Positions 17,481 through 25,864 of a stretch of 64,000 nt of DNA are shown here, piece after piece (the stretch's first letter is position 1; the number at the start of each line of letters is the position of its first letter). This DNA comes from Gammaproteobacteria bacterium. GTDB taxonomy: Bacteria > Pseudomonadota > Gammaproteobacteria > Steroidobacterales > Woeseiaceae. Where the stretch lies: NCBI GenBank assembly GCA_029884165.1, contig JAOUIH010000003.1:30923-94922 (forward strand), written 5' to 3'. The translations under genes and the position numbers were made by a program. Below the pieces are notes generated by a model. The model did no database searches. It was given only the letters and a program-made list of their open reading frames with translations, and was not told the origin of the DNA.

Positions 17481-18611
17481 TCAGCTCAGCGCGACGTAGC
17501 GGTCCAGGTGGTAATCCGCGTTGCCGAACAGTATGCCTATACTGGTCAGTCGCTTGAAATAATGCGCGACGTCGAGCTCCCAGGTTACGCCCATGCCGCC
17601 GTGAAGCTGGACGGCTTCCTCGCCGACGTGGCGGCCCGCCGTGCCGACCTGGTACTTGATGGCGCTGATGGCCTTCTGTCGATCGGCGTCAGAACCGTCG
17701 GCCAGCATGACGGCCCACATCAGCAGCGAGCGTGTCTGCTCGCACTCCATCAGCATGTCGACCATCCGGTGTTGCAGGGCCTGGAAGCTTCCGATCGGCA
17801 CGCCGAACTGGATCCGATTCCTGGAGTATTCGACGGTCTTGTCATGCAACGTGCGCATGATGCCGACGGCCTCGGCAGCGATCGCCAGTGTAGCGTCGTC
17901 CAGCGCGTCAGACAGGACCGGGTAAGCCCGGCCGACTTCGCCAATGACGGAAGATTTTTCGACCAGCACGTCGCGGAGTTCAATCTCGGCAGCGCTGTGA
18001 GCGTCCACCGTCTTGTATGCCTTGCGTGTCAGCCCCTTCGCGTCCGACGGAACCACGAACAGGGTGATACCGTCTACGTCCGCCTGCTCACCCGACGTTC
18101 GCGCCGGAACGATCAGGAAGTCTGCCGCCCCGCCATTCAGCACCAGCGCCTTGCGGCCGCTGAGCCGGTAGCCCGCCCCGTCCGGAGTCGCGATCGTCGC
18201 AATGTCCGCGGCATCGAAGCGTCCCTGCGGTTCCGCAAATGCCAGCGCTGCCTGGGTCGTGCCGGCCATGATCCCCGCCAGCAACTCGGCTTTCTGTTTC
18301 TCGCTGCCTGCCCGCTTCAGGACGCCACCGGCGAGTACCACGTTGGCCAGGAACGGTTCGACCACCAGGCCGCGGCCGAACTGCTCCATGATCAGCATGA
18401 GTTCGACCGGGCCACCACCCAGCCCGCCGTCTTCCTCGCTAAATAGCGCGGCCGTGAGACCGAGGTCGGCGAATGCCTGCCATACGTCGTCGCTGAACCA
18501 GTCATCGCTTTCAGCAATGCTCATCCGCCGTTCGAAATCGTAATCCTGGTCGATGAAACGCGATACGCTGTCCGCGAGCATCGATTGTTCTTCTGTGATC
18601 GAAAAATCCAT
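17481..18611 (-). CDS. Acyl-CoA dehydrogenase, likely non-catalytic partner subunit
   Basis: A 376-residue acyl-CoA dehydrogenase-family flavoprotein. The N-terminal helical domain (MDFSITEEQSMLADSVSRF), middle beta domain and C-terminal helical domain (FGVPIGSFQALQHRMVDM and QLHGGMGVTWELDVAHYFKR) are all present. The C-terminal helix lacks the YEGT motif that carries the catalytic Glu in SCAD/MCAD, and the alternative helix-G position reads SDALDDATLA, without a Glu-Arg pair. It follows a second, complete acyl-CoA dehydrogenase by 37 bp. This pairing resembles heterotetrameric enzymes such as ChsE1-ChsE2, in which only one subunit holds the base. Substrate is unknown. Confidence 0.9.
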   Translation of the reverse strand: MDFSITEEQSMLADSVSRFIDQDYDFERRMSIAESDDWFSDDVWQAFADLGLTAALFSEEDGGLGGGPVELMLIMEQFGRGLVVEPFLANVVLAGGVLKRAGSEKQKAELLAGIMAGTTQAALAFAEPQGRFDAADIATIATPDGAGYRLSGRKALVLNGGAADFLIVPARTSGEQADVDGITLFVVPSDAKGLTRKAYKTVDAHSAAEIELRDVLVEKSSVIGEVGRAYPVLSDALDDATLAIAAEAVGIMRTLHDKTVEYSRNRIQFGVPIGSFQALQHRMVDMLMECEQTRSLLMWAVMLADGSDADRQKAISAIKYQVGTAGRHVGEEAVQLHGGMGVTWELDVAHYFKRLTSIGILFGNADYHLDRYVALS

Positions 18612-18648
18612 GTCCTGATCCTGGTCTGGTTATCGATACTGGCAGGGA

Positions 18649-19851
18649 TTAGAGGCCGAGCACGTGCTTGGCAATGATGTTCTTCTGGATCTCGTTGGAC
18701 CCGCCGTAGATCGATGCTTTCCGATTGTTGAAATAGCGCAGCGAGGTGGTCGTTTCCGAGCCGTGCCCGATGCGATCCTCCACTGGCAAATCGAGCACGT
18801 ACTGGTCCGGAACGTAGGGCAGCGCGTAATAGCCGGCCGCTTCCAGGAACAGGACCTCGATCGCCTGTTGCACTTCGGTGCCCCGGATCTTCAGCAGCGA
18901 CGATTCGGGACCGGGCGCCTTGCCGACCGCGACAGCCGCCAGGGTCCGAAGCTCGGTGTATTCGAGCGCCTTCAATTCGATTTCGACCGCCGCCATCTTG
19001 CGCACGAAGTTTGCGTCCTCGACCAGTGGGCGCCCGCCGTGTATAGGCTGCATGATCTTTTCGCGCAGCCGGGTGAGGCGATACTTGGAGCGCGCAACGC
19101 CGGCAATATTGGTGCGCTCGTGCTGCAGCAGTACCTTGCCGTAGGTCCAGCCCTTGCCCTCTTCGCCGATCAGGTTTTCGATCGGCACCCTGACATTCTC
19201 GAAATGTACTTCGTTGACTTCGCGCTCACCCTCGATCGTGATGATCGGTCGAACGGTCACGCCGGGCGTCTTCATGTCGATCAGGATGAAGCTGATTCCC
19301 TCCTGGCGCCGCGCCACGTCGGAGCTCGTGCGTACGAGGCAGAAGATCCAGTCGGCCAGATGGCCGAGTGTCGTCCACGTCTTGGTGCCGTTGACGACAT
19401 AATGGTCGCCGTCACGGTCGGCGCGCGTTTTCAGGGATGCGAGGTCCGACCCGGCGCCGGGCTCCGAGTAGCCCTGGCACCACCAGACGTTGCTCGCGAG
19501 GATATCGGGCAGGAAGCGCTTCTTTTGTGCCTCGTTGCCGAAGGTATAGATGATCGGCCCGACCATTTTCACGCCGAAGGGCACCATGTCGGGCGCATTG
19601 GCATTGGCCATCTCGTTGGCGAAAATGTACCTCTGCACGGGGCTCCAGCCGGTGCCGCCGTATTCCACCGGCCAGCCGATGGCGGCCCAGCCCTGCTGGT
19701 ACAGCACCTTCTGCCAGCGGATGTAATCCTCGCGGCTCAGGGGCACGCCGGTGTCGGTCTTTTGCCGGATGTCCGCGGGGTATTTGTCCCGCAAAAACGT
19801 CCGTACTTCGTCCTGGAAACGCAGTTCCTCGGCGCTGAAATTCACATGCAT
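18649..19851 (-). CDS. Acyl-CoA dehydrogenase, probable catalytic partner
   Basis: A 400-residue acyl-CoA dehydrogenase. The FAD/substrate motif YSEPGAGSDLASL is in the middle domain and TWTTLGHLADW follows. The C-terminal motif is IYGGSNEIQKNI, with Gly where SCAD has the catalytic Glu; however, LLQHERTNIAG has Glu-Arg at the helix-G site used as base in isovaleryl-CoA dehydrogenase. It is the first gene of a two-gene operon with the 376-residue partner. The sequence resembles large subunits of dicarboxyl- or steroid-side-chain-type dehydrogenases. Electrons would go through ETF to the ETF-QO encoded at 38.9 kb. Confidence 0.93.
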   Translation of the reverse strand: MHVNFSAEELRFQDEVRTFLRDKYPADIRQKTDTGVPLSREDYIRWQKVLYQQGWAAIGWPVEYGGTGWSPVQRYIFANEMANANAPDMVPFGVKMVGPIIYTFGNEAQKKRFLPDILASNVWWCQGYSEPGAGSDLASLKTRADRDGDHYVVNGTKTWTTLGHLADWIFCLVRTSSDVARRQEGISFILIDMKTPGVTVRPIITIEGEREVNEVHFENVRVPIENLIGEEGKGWTYGKVLLQHERTNIAGVARSKYRLTRLREKIMQPIHGGRPLVEDANFVRKMAAVEIELKALEYTELRTLAAVAVGKAPGPESSLLKIRGTEVQQAIEVLFLEAAGYYALPYVPDQYVLDLPVEDRIGHGSETTTSLRYFNNRKASIYGGSNEIQKNIIAKHVLGL

Positions 19852-19937
19852 CGGCGGGCCTTGTTCGTATTGGTGGAGGACTGGCCACGCGCCGGGCGCA
19901 GGGCTGCAACCCGGGGCGGCTCATGCAGTGCCCGGGC

Positions 19938-19966
19938 AGTATAACGGCCCATGTTGCGCTGCACAA
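19938..19966 (-). promoter_or_regulatory. Candidate promoter of the acyl-CoA dehydrogenase operon
   Basis: On the minus strand TTGTGC (19966-19961) and TATACT (19943-19938) are separated by 17 bp, a fair sigma-70 match, and would start transcription about 80 nt before the dehydrogenase ATG at 19851. The divergent moaA promoter must overlap this gap. Confidence 0.45.
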
Positions 19967-20095
19967 TAGAACCGGCGGGCGGGCGCCGCTGCCGCTCTGC
20001 CCGGCCGCCCGCAGTTACTTTTCGCACCGCGATTCGGGCAGAATGCCCGGATGGCGTCAGGTGCCCAGCATACAGACCGCGAGAACCGGGGAACG

Positions 20096-21115
20096 GTGAC
20101 GGACCCGCGTGACCGGCTCGGGCGGCCGATCCGTGACCTGCGGATATCGTTGCTCGACCAGTGCAATTTCCGCTGCCCTTACTGCATGCCGGCAACGGAG
20201 TATCACGCGGATTACCAGTTTCTGTCGCGCCGCGAGCGCCTGACCCACGACGAGATCCTGCGCCTGGCGCGGATCGCCGTCGGGCTGGGGGTCACGAAGC
20301 TGCGCCTCACCGGCGGCGAACCCTTGCTCGACAAGAAAGTGGTGGGTCTCGTGAGCCGCCTGGCCGCGATAGAGGGTGTAGACGATTTCGCGCTGACCAC
20401 GAACGGCATGCTGCTCGCGCCGCTGGCGCAGGACCTGGCCGCCGCCGGGCTGCGCCGTATCACGGTGAGCCTCGACAGCATGGACGAGGACGTGTTCCGG
20501 GCCATGAGCGGGTCCAGGGGCGAACTCGGCCAGGTCCTGGAAGGGATCGCGGCCGCGGAGCGAGCGGGGCTCCGCCCGATCAAGATCAACACGGTCGTGC
20601 AGCGCGGCGTCAACGATCACACGCTGCTCGACCTGCTCGATCACTTCCGCGGCAGCGGCCACATCGTTCGCCTGATCGAGTACATGGACGTCGGCAACCG
20701 AAACAACTGGCGCTACGAACAGGTGATCCCCTCGCGCGAGATCCTGAAACTGATTCACGAACGCTGGCCGCTGCGCCCGGTCGACCCGAGGTATCAGGGC
20801 GAAGTCGCCCGTCGTTACAAATACCTCGACGGGCAGGGCGAAATCGGGTTCATCACGTCGGTGACGGAGCCTTTCTGCGGCAGCTGCAGCCGCGCGCGGC
20901 TGTCGGCAGACGGGGTGCTGTACACTTGCCTGTTTGCCGCGACCGGGACGAGCCTGCGCGAACCCCTGCGCAGCGGTGCAAGCGACGAGGACCTGGCCGA
21001 CCTGCTGACACGGGTCTGGCTGGCGCGCAGCGACCGCTACAGCGAAGAGCGCAGGGTGCAGCGCCCGAGCGAGCAGGTGATCAACAAGGTCGAAATGTAT
21101 CGGGTCGGCGGCTGA
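20096..21115 (+). CDS. moaA: GTP 3',8-cyclase, molybdenum cofactor step 1
   Basis: A radical-SAM enzyme of about 339 residues that converts GTP to the cyclic 3',8-dihydro intermediate, the first step of molybdopterin synthesis. The N-terminal cluster motif is CNFRCPYC; the second [4Fe-4S] site is FCGSCSRARL plus the following CLF; and the chain ends in the GG dipeptide needed for activity. Two starts are possible: ATG 20051, or GTG 20096, which gives the usual distance to the first cysteines and follows GGGGAA. I prefer GTG 20096. It heads the operon moaA-moaC-mobA-moaD-moaE. A GC-rich self-complementary stretch (about 19975-20015) lies in the leader; it does not look like the known Moco riboswitch. 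Confidence 0.96.
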   Translation: MTDPRDRLGRPIRDLRISLLDQCNFRCPYCMPATEYHADYQFLSRRERLTHDEILRLARIAVGLGVTKLRLTGGEPLLDKKVVGLVSRLAAIEGVDDFALTTNGMLLAPLAQDLAAAGLRRITVSLDSMDEDVFRAMSGSRGELGQVLEGIAAAERAGLRPIKINTVVQRGVNDHTLLDLLDHFRGSGHIVRLIEYMDVGNRNNWRYEQVIPSREILKLIHERWPLRPVDPRYQGEVARRYKYLDGQGEIGFITSVTEPFCGSCSRARLSADGVLYTCLFAATGTSLREPLRSGASDEDLADLLTRVWLARSDRYSEERRVQRPSEQVINKVEMYRVGG

Positions 21116-21129
21116 CGCAAGGTATCCTG

Positions 21130-21606
21130 GTGAGCAAACTCTCGCATGTCGATTCGAACGATCGACCGACGATGGTCGATGTAAGCCGCAAGCAGGCGAC
21201 GGACCGGACGGCGCATGCACGCGCGGTCGTCGAATTCCCGCGGTCGCTGGCCGAGCGCCTGACCGACGGCGACATCCGCACCGCCAAGGGGCCGGTGTTC
21301 GCGACCGCAATCGTCGCGGGCGTCATGGCGGCGAAGAAAACGCACGAACTGATCCCGTTCTGTCATCCCCTGGGGCTGGACGACTGCAAGATCACGATAG
21401 AGATGGATGGTGGTACCCGCGCCGTCATCGACTGTGTCTGCAAGGTGCATCACCGGACCGGCGTCGAGATGGAGGCCCTGACTGGCGCCAGCATCGCGGC
21501 GCTGACGGTTTATGACATGTGCAAGGCGCTGTCCCACGACATACGGATCATCGAGACGCTGCTGGTGGCCAAGACCGGTGGCAAAAAGGACTTTCACCGT
21601 GCCTGA
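21130..21606 (+). CDS. moaC: Cyclic pyranopterin monophosphate synthase
   Basis: A 158-residue MoaC protein, which works with MoaA to make cyclic pyranopterin monophosphate. The substrate-site motif KKTHELIPFCHPLGLDDCK and the later GVEMEALTGASIAALTVYDM stretch are family hallmarks. The start is GTG at 21130 with AAGG a few bases upstream; the same frame is open far upstream over moaA, but that part is a shadow. It begins 14 bp after moaA and its stop overlaps the mobA GTG. Confidence 0.97.
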   Translation: MSKLSHVDSNDRPTMVDVSRKQATDRTAHARAVVEFPRSLAERLTDGDIRTAKGPVFATAIVAGVMAAKKTHELIPFCHPLGLDDCKITIEMDGGTRAVIDCVCKVHHRTGVEMEALTGASIAALTVYDMCKALSHDIRIIETLLVAKTGGKKDFHRA

Positions 21607-22192
21607 GTCCGGCCGCGTCTGGGGACTGGTGTTGTCCGGCGGCCGCAGCAGCCGGATGGGGCGTGACAAGGCGCTGCTGATCAACGAGGGCCAGACGCAA
21701 CTCGCGCGCATGGTCAGGCTGCTCGAAAGGCACGTGGATCGCGTATTCGTGTCCGCCCGGCCGGAGCAGGCCGGGGACCCCGAGCGCAGCCGGTACGAAC
21801 TGATCGTCGACCGCTACGAGAACATGGGCCCGGTTGCCGGCATCCTGTCCGCATTCGACGAGAATCCGCACGTAGCGTGGCTCGTGCTCGCCTGCGACCT
21901 GCCGAACGTCGACGACGAGACGCTCGAGGCCCTGCTCAAAGGTCGTCGGCCGGGCAATGCGTTTACCGCCTACCGGAGCAGCAGCGACGGGTTGCCGGAG
22001 CCGCTGTGTGCCGTCTATGAGCCGGGCGCCCGGATGCTCGTGAAACAGTTCGTAGAGGCCGGCATCACCTGCCCGCGCAAGATGATGATCCGCGCGGCGG
22101 CGGAGCTGCTCGAGCAGCCCCGGCCGGAGGCACTCGACAACATCAATACGCCAGCGGAGCTGGAACAGAGCCGGCTCGGTATGACGAGATGA
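21599..22192 (+). CDS. mobA: Molybdenum cofactor guanylyltransferase
   Basis: A 197-residue MobA-type nucleotidyltransferase that attaches GMP to molybdopterin. The N-terminal signature is LVLSGGRSSRMGRDKALL, and the metal-binding segment is WLVLACDLPNVDDETLEAL. A C-terminal DNINTPAELE segment is also typical. The start is GTG at 21599, overlapping the moaC stop; an ATG farther upstream in frame lies within moaC. The stop overlaps the moaD ATG by 4 bp. Confidence 0.95.
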   Translation: MPESGRVWGLVLSGGRSSRMGRDKALLINEGQTQLARMVRLLERHVDRVFVSARPEQAGDPERSRYELIVDRYENMGPVAGILSAFDENPHVAWLVLACDLPNVDDETLEALLKGRRPGNAFTAYRSSSDGLPEPLCAVYEPGARMLVKQFVEAGITCPRKMMIRAAAELLEQPRPEALDNINTPAELEQSRLGMTR

Positions 22193-22434
22193 GCAAGACG
22201 ATAGAGGTAAGGTATTTCGCTCTGTTCCGCGAGAATGCCGGCGTCGACCGCGAGTCCGTGACGAGCGACGCGGCGACCGCCTCCGAACTGTTCGCGGAGC
22301 TGCGCGACCGGCACGGTTCGACCGAACCGCTGGGGCATTGCAAGGTCGCCATCAATGACGAGATGGTCGGTTGGGATGCGCCGATCCAGGACGGCGATTC
22401 GATACTGCTGTTTCCTCCCGTGGCGGGCGGCTGA
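22189..22434 (+). CDS. moaD: Molybdopterin synthase sulfur-carrier subunit
   Basis: An 81-residue ubiquitin-like MoaD. It ends FPPVAGG, the double-glycine tail that is adenylated and thiocarboxylated to carry sulfur to MoaE. Length and beta-grasp pattern are normal. Its ATG overlaps the mobA stop, and moaE starts 4 bp after it, so stoichiometric translation is likely. Confidence 0.95.
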   Translation: MSKTIEVRYFALFRENAGVDRESVTSDAATASELFAELRDRHGSTEPLGHCKVAINDEMVGWDAPIQDGDSILLFPPVAGG

Positions 22435-22438
22435 AGTC

Positions 22439-22867
22439 ATGATGAAGATGGTCACCGACCCGATACAACCGGAAGAACTCCGGCGTGCCCTGATAGACCC
22501 GGCTGCGGGCGCCTATGCGGGCTTCGAGGGCTGGATCCGCAATCGCAACGAGGGTCACGAGGTGCTGCGCCTCGAATACGAGGCCTACGAGCCGCTTGCG
22601 CTCAAGGAAGGGGAAAAGATCATCGCGGAAGCCCGTGCGAAATACCCGGTCCTGCATGCCCACTGCGTGCACCGGAGCGGGATGCTGGAGATCGGCGAAT
22701 GCGCGGTATGGGTCGGCGTGGCGTCGGCGCATCGCGACGAAGCCTTCCTCGCGTGTCGGTACATCATCGACCAGGTCAAGGTTCGCCTGCCGATCTGGAA
22801 GAAGGAGCACTACACGGACGGGCATTCCGGCTGGGTCAATTGCGAACGCTGCGCCGCGCACGGCTGA
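22439..22867 (+). CDS. moaE: Molybdopterin synthase catalytic subunit
   Basis: A 142-residue MoaE, which turns cyclic pyranopterin monophosphate into molybdopterin with sulfur from MoaD. Typical segments are YAGFEGWIRNRNEGHEVLRL, LHAHCVHRSGMLEIGE and the active-site lysine region WKKEHYTDGHSGW. Two adjacent ATG codons (22439 and 22442) are possible starts. It is the last gene of the moa operon and converges with the MocA-like gene after only 6 bp. Confidence 0.96.
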   Translation: MMKMVTDPIQPEELRRALIDPAAGAYAGFEGWIRNRNEGHEVLRLEYEAYEPLALKEGEKIIAEARAKYPVLHAHCVHRSGMLEIGECAVWVGVASAHRDEAFLACRYIIDQVKVRLPIWKKEHYTDGHSGWVNCERCAAHG

Positions 22868-22873
22868 TTGTCG

Positions 22874-23479
22874 TCAAACCCGATCGCCCAGCGCGGCGAG
22901 GTCTGCGGGTGTGTCGACGTCTGCAGAGCCTGCGGGGCAGTCGAGCACCGTGAGTTCCCCGGCGTGCGCGTCCAGCACCGGGCGCGCGCCACGATCGCCT
23001 TCGAGCGCCTCGAGTTCGTCGAATGCGGCGCGAGGGAAAATTGACGGCGGTCCCAGCGATTCGCCGTAACGCGAACAGGCGAATCGTTCCCCGTTGTCGC
23101 GCCACGCCCCGATCAGTCGGCTGACATAGCTCGCATCGACAAGCGGCTGGTCCGCGAGCAGGATCAGTACTGCCGAGGCCTGTGCCCGGACGGCCCGCAC
23201 ACCGCAGGCAATGGAGCTGGCGATGCCCTCGGCATAATCGTCGTTGCGGACCAGGAAGCCCTCCAGCGGGGCAGAGGCCGCATGCACGCGCCGCCAATCC
23301 TTGCCGGCGACGAGGAGTGTCCGGGAACCGCAGACGGTTTCGGCGAGCCGCAAGGCACGTGCGACCAGTGGCTCGCCCCGGAACCGGGCGAGTTGCTTGG
23401 TCGAACCGAAACGCCGCGATTCGCCTGCAGCGAGCACGATCGCGTACAGTCCGCCGGGCTCAGTCACTGGTTTGTCCAT
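22874..23479 (-). CDS. mocA: Molybdenum cofactor cytidylyltransferase-like (MocA)
   Basis: A 201-residue nucleotidyltransferase of the MocA/NTP-transferase family, which makes the cytosine dinucleotide form of Moco used by xanthine dehydrogenase-type enzymes. Key segments are AIVLAAGESRRFGSTKQL and LILLADQPLVDASYV. The frame is open to 23854, but ATG 23479 gives the family start. It faces the moaE end, so Moco genes for both the GMP (MobA) and CMP forms lie side by side. CoxL-type enzymes use the CMP form, which ties this gene to the operon at 1-7.2 kb. Confidence 0.88.
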   Translation of the reverse strand: MDKPVTEPGGLYAIVLAAGESRRFGSTKQLARFRGEPLVARALRLAETVCGSRTLLVAGKDWRRVHAASAPLEGFLVRNDDYAEGIASSIACGVRAVRAQASAVLILLADQPLVDASYVSRLIGAWRDNGERFACSRYGESLGPPSIFPRAAFDELEALEGDRGARPVLDAHAGELTVLDCPAGSADVDTPADLAALGDRV

Positions 23480-23741
23480 CGACACGGCGCCAGTATCGGC
23501 AGCGGCGCACGGGCCTGCAAGCGCGGGGTTGCCAGGCAGGTCTCGCGTTATCGACGAAAGCGCAACAAAGCCCACGCAATCAATGTCGCCGGAATCAAGG
23601 AGCTCTCGCGCGGCGATATCGGCAGGCGCAGCATCCAGGCGTTGCGGCGCTTGCCCTTTGAAATTCATCCGTGTAAGTGTTTGTGCCGCGCCGCATGACT
23701 GCGGCATCGCAAACGGCAATACAGCTGCAAAGGAAACCGTC

Positions 23742-24209
23742 TTGCACATAGTCAGGTCATACGCCGACGCCAAGGCGCTGGAAGATCGGGAAGTGGGAGT
23801 GTCCGACTGGGTCGTCGTGGACCAGGAGCGGATCGACCGGTTCGCCGATGCCACCGGTGATCACCAGTGGATACACGTCGACGCAGACAGGGCGGCGCGG
23901 GAACTGCCGGACGGCAAGACGATTGCGCACGGTTACCTGACCTTGTCGCTGATACCGGCGCTCACAGGAAATTTCGTTCGCTTCGAGAATCTCAGGCAGA
24001 CGATCAATTTCGGCTGCAACAAGTTGCGCTTTTACACGCCCGTCATCGCCGGCAGCCGGGTACGGGCGCGGGCGGTGGTCCGGCAGGTCCGCCAGCGCGC
24101 GGGCGCTCTGCACATCATTTCCGAAGTACGGATCGAGGTGGAGGGTGAGCGCAAAGCGGCTTGCGTTGCGGAAACGATCGGCATGTATTTCCTGAAAAAC
24201 GCCGGCTGA
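23742..24209 (+). CDS. MaoC-like (R)-enoyl-CoA hydratase
   Basis: A 155-residue single hot-dog protein of the MaoC/hydratase-2 family, likely hydrating enoyl-CoA to (R)-3-hydroxyacyl-CoA. The signature reads FADATGDHQWIHVDADRA, with the catalytic Asp and His kept; the usual Asn-Pro between them is Gln-Trp. The only supported start is TTG at 23742, which has AAAGGA 7 bp upstream; no ATG or GTG lies close in frame. It is divergent from mocA across a gap of about 260 bp in which I see no other gene. Confidence 0.88.
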   Translation: MHIVRSYADAKALEDREVGVSDWVVVDQERIDRFADATGDHQWIHVDADRAARELPDGKTIAHGYLTLSLIPALTGNFVRFENLRQTINFGCNKLRFYTPVIAGSRVRARAVVRQVRQRAGALHIISEVRIEVEGERKAACVAETIGMYFLKNAG

Positions 24210-24229
24210 GCCGTCCCACCGCGGCTGGT

Positions 24230-25726
24230 TCAGCGGGCGTGCAGCCAGCCCGGCAGGAAGGTGTACGGATCGTCCTTTACGTCCCTGTTATACGGCACCG
24301 AATACTTCTCCAGCAGCGCCTGCAGCGCGCCGCTCCGTACCGCGTCGAACAATTCAGTGGCTCCGCCGACATGCTCCCCGCCGACGAAAATCTGCGGGAT
24401 AGTCCTGGCCCCCGTGAGCTCGGCCAGAGCAGCCCGGATCCGGCCACCGAGGTTATCCGCCTGGTAAGCGACCGAGTCCAGATCCACGGACCGGTAGGGA
24501 ATCTCGTAGCGGGCGAACATCTTTCGGGCCGACCAGCAGAACTCGCACCATTCGAGTGCGTATATCGTGACCGGCTGGGTCCTGTCGGAGATCGTTTGCC
24601 GTACGAGTTCGATTGCGTCGGCCGGCGCCGCAATTGCCTCCGCTGCCGCCGCGGGGCTGGCCGGGGCCACCGCCGGCTTATCGAAGCGGTAATTCGGCGT
24701 CGAACGCGATATCTCCAGTTCGTCCGGGGACATGTCGACGGACACGCCTTCGAACAGCGGCGTGGACAGGTAGCGCTCGCCGGTATCCGGCAGCATGCAC
24801 AGGATCGTCGAGCCCGCCGGTGCCGACTCGGCGACCCGCAGCGCGCCCGCGAGCGTGGCACCCCCGGAGATTCCGACGAATATGCCCTCCTGTTGCGCGA
24901 GCGCCTTCGCCAGGCCGAGCGCGTCGGCGCCGTTTACCGGGACGACTTCGTCGACGAGCCCCTCGGCCAGGGCATCCTCGGTCAGCCTGGGGATGAAGTC
25001 CGGGCTCCATCCCTGCATCAGGTGGGGCCGGAACAGAGGATGACTTTCGGCAGGACTGCCATCGGTGGCACGGACCTGCGGAATGCCGCTCCCCAGCATC
25101 TGCGCATTGTCCGGCTCGCAGACGACGATACGCGTGTCGGGCCGTTTGTCCCGCAGGACGCGGGCCACGCCTTTCAATGTTCCGCCGGTGCCGTAGCCGG
25201 TGACCCAGTAGTCCAGCCGCTCGCCCTCGAAGTCCGCGATGATTTCCGGCGCGGTCGTTCGCGAATGCGCGTCCGCGTTCGCCTCGTTTTCGAACTGCCG
25301 GCACAGGAACCAGTCGTGCGTCTCCGCCAGTTCGACGGCCTTGGCGAGCATGCCGCTACCTTTCAGGGCAGCCGGAGTCAGGACGACCTTCGCGCCGAGG
25401 AAGCGCAGGAGCTTGCGGCGTTCGACGCTGAAGTTCTCCGCCATCGTGACAACCAGCGGATAGCCCTTCCGGGCGCAAACCATGGCGAGCCCGATGCCCG
25501 TATTGCCGCTGGTCGCCTCGACGACCGTCTGGCCCGGCTGCAGCTTCCCGCTGCGTTCCGCGTCCTCGATTACCCCGAGCGCCAGGCGATCCTTGACCGA
25601 GCCCATGGGATTGAATGACTCGAGCTTGGCATAGAGATTGATGCCGGGAGGCGCCAGCTTCGCGAGCCGGACGACCGGCGTGCGGCCTATCGTGGCCAGT
25701 ATGTCGTCGTACCTTCGTCCCGTCAT
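24230..25726 (-). CDS. Cysteine synthase-glutaredoxin fusion
   Basis: A 498-residue fusion. Residues 1-335 are a PLP fold-type II enzyme close to CysK/CysM/CBS: Lys45 in NPMGSVKDR should bind PLP, with TSGNTG at 72-77 and GTGGT at 179-183 for substrate and phosphate contacts. After an Ala/Pro linker (about 350-370), residues 385-470 form a glutaredoxin with the redox pair CEFC (394-397) and TIPQIFVGG (442-450), which holds the cis-Pro. The likely activity is cysteine or persulfide-type synthesis coupled to thiol transfer; the true substrate is unknown. AAGGGAG precedes the ATG. Neighbours do not explain the fusion. Confidence 0.93.
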   Translation of the reverse strand: MTGRRYDDILATIGRTPVVRLAKLAPPGINLYAKLESFNPMGSVKDRLALGVIEDAERSGKLQPGQTVVEATSGNTGIGLAMVCARKGYPLVVTMAENFSVERRKLLRFLGAKVVLTPAALKGSGMLAKAVELAETHDWFLCRQFENEANADAHSRTTAPEIIADFEGERLDYWVTGYGTGGTLKGVARVLRDKRPDTRIVVCEPDNAQMLGSGIPQVRATDGSPAESHPLFRPHLMQGWSPDFIPRLTEDALAEGLVDEVVPVNGADALGLAKALAQQEGIFVGISGGATLAGALRVAESAPAGSTILCMLPDTGERYLSTPLFEGVSVDMSPDELEISRSTPNYRFDKPAVAPASPAAAAEAIAAPADAIELVRQTISDRTQPVTIYALEWCEFCWSARKMFARYEIPYRSVDLDSVAYQADNLGGRIRAALAELTGARTIPQIFVGGEHVGGATELFDAVRSGALQALLEKYSVPYNRDVKDDPYTFLPGWLHAR

Positions 25727-25753
25727 GGCGAGCGCTCCCTTGCGGCCTGTGGC

Positions 25754-25789
25754 TATAATGTCCGGACTCGCGCCCGGGGGGAGGGCGCG
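25754..25789 (+). promoter_or_regulatory. TATAAT promoter element with hairpin at the transcript start
   Basis: A perfect TATAAT (25754-25759) lies 106 bp before the small membrane protein gene. Directly after the expected start site is a 7-bp perfect hairpin, CGCGCCC (25769-25775) and GGGCGCG (25783-25789), with a loop of GGGGGGA. The same AT-rich core read on the minus strand could serve the divergent cysteine synthase gene. No good -35 is seen. Confidence 0.5.
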
Positions 25790-25864
25790 TCACCGACAGT
25801 ATAGTCGTTCCAGCCGCCGGTTCGGCCGAACCAGCGGCCCGAGGCTGCAAGCGGGGAGGTCGAT

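Noticed and set aside
19960..20095. Possible Moco riboswitch upstream of moaA
   Set aside because: The leader has a GC-rich self-complementary stretch, but I could not find the conserved blocks of the known Moco RNA motif.
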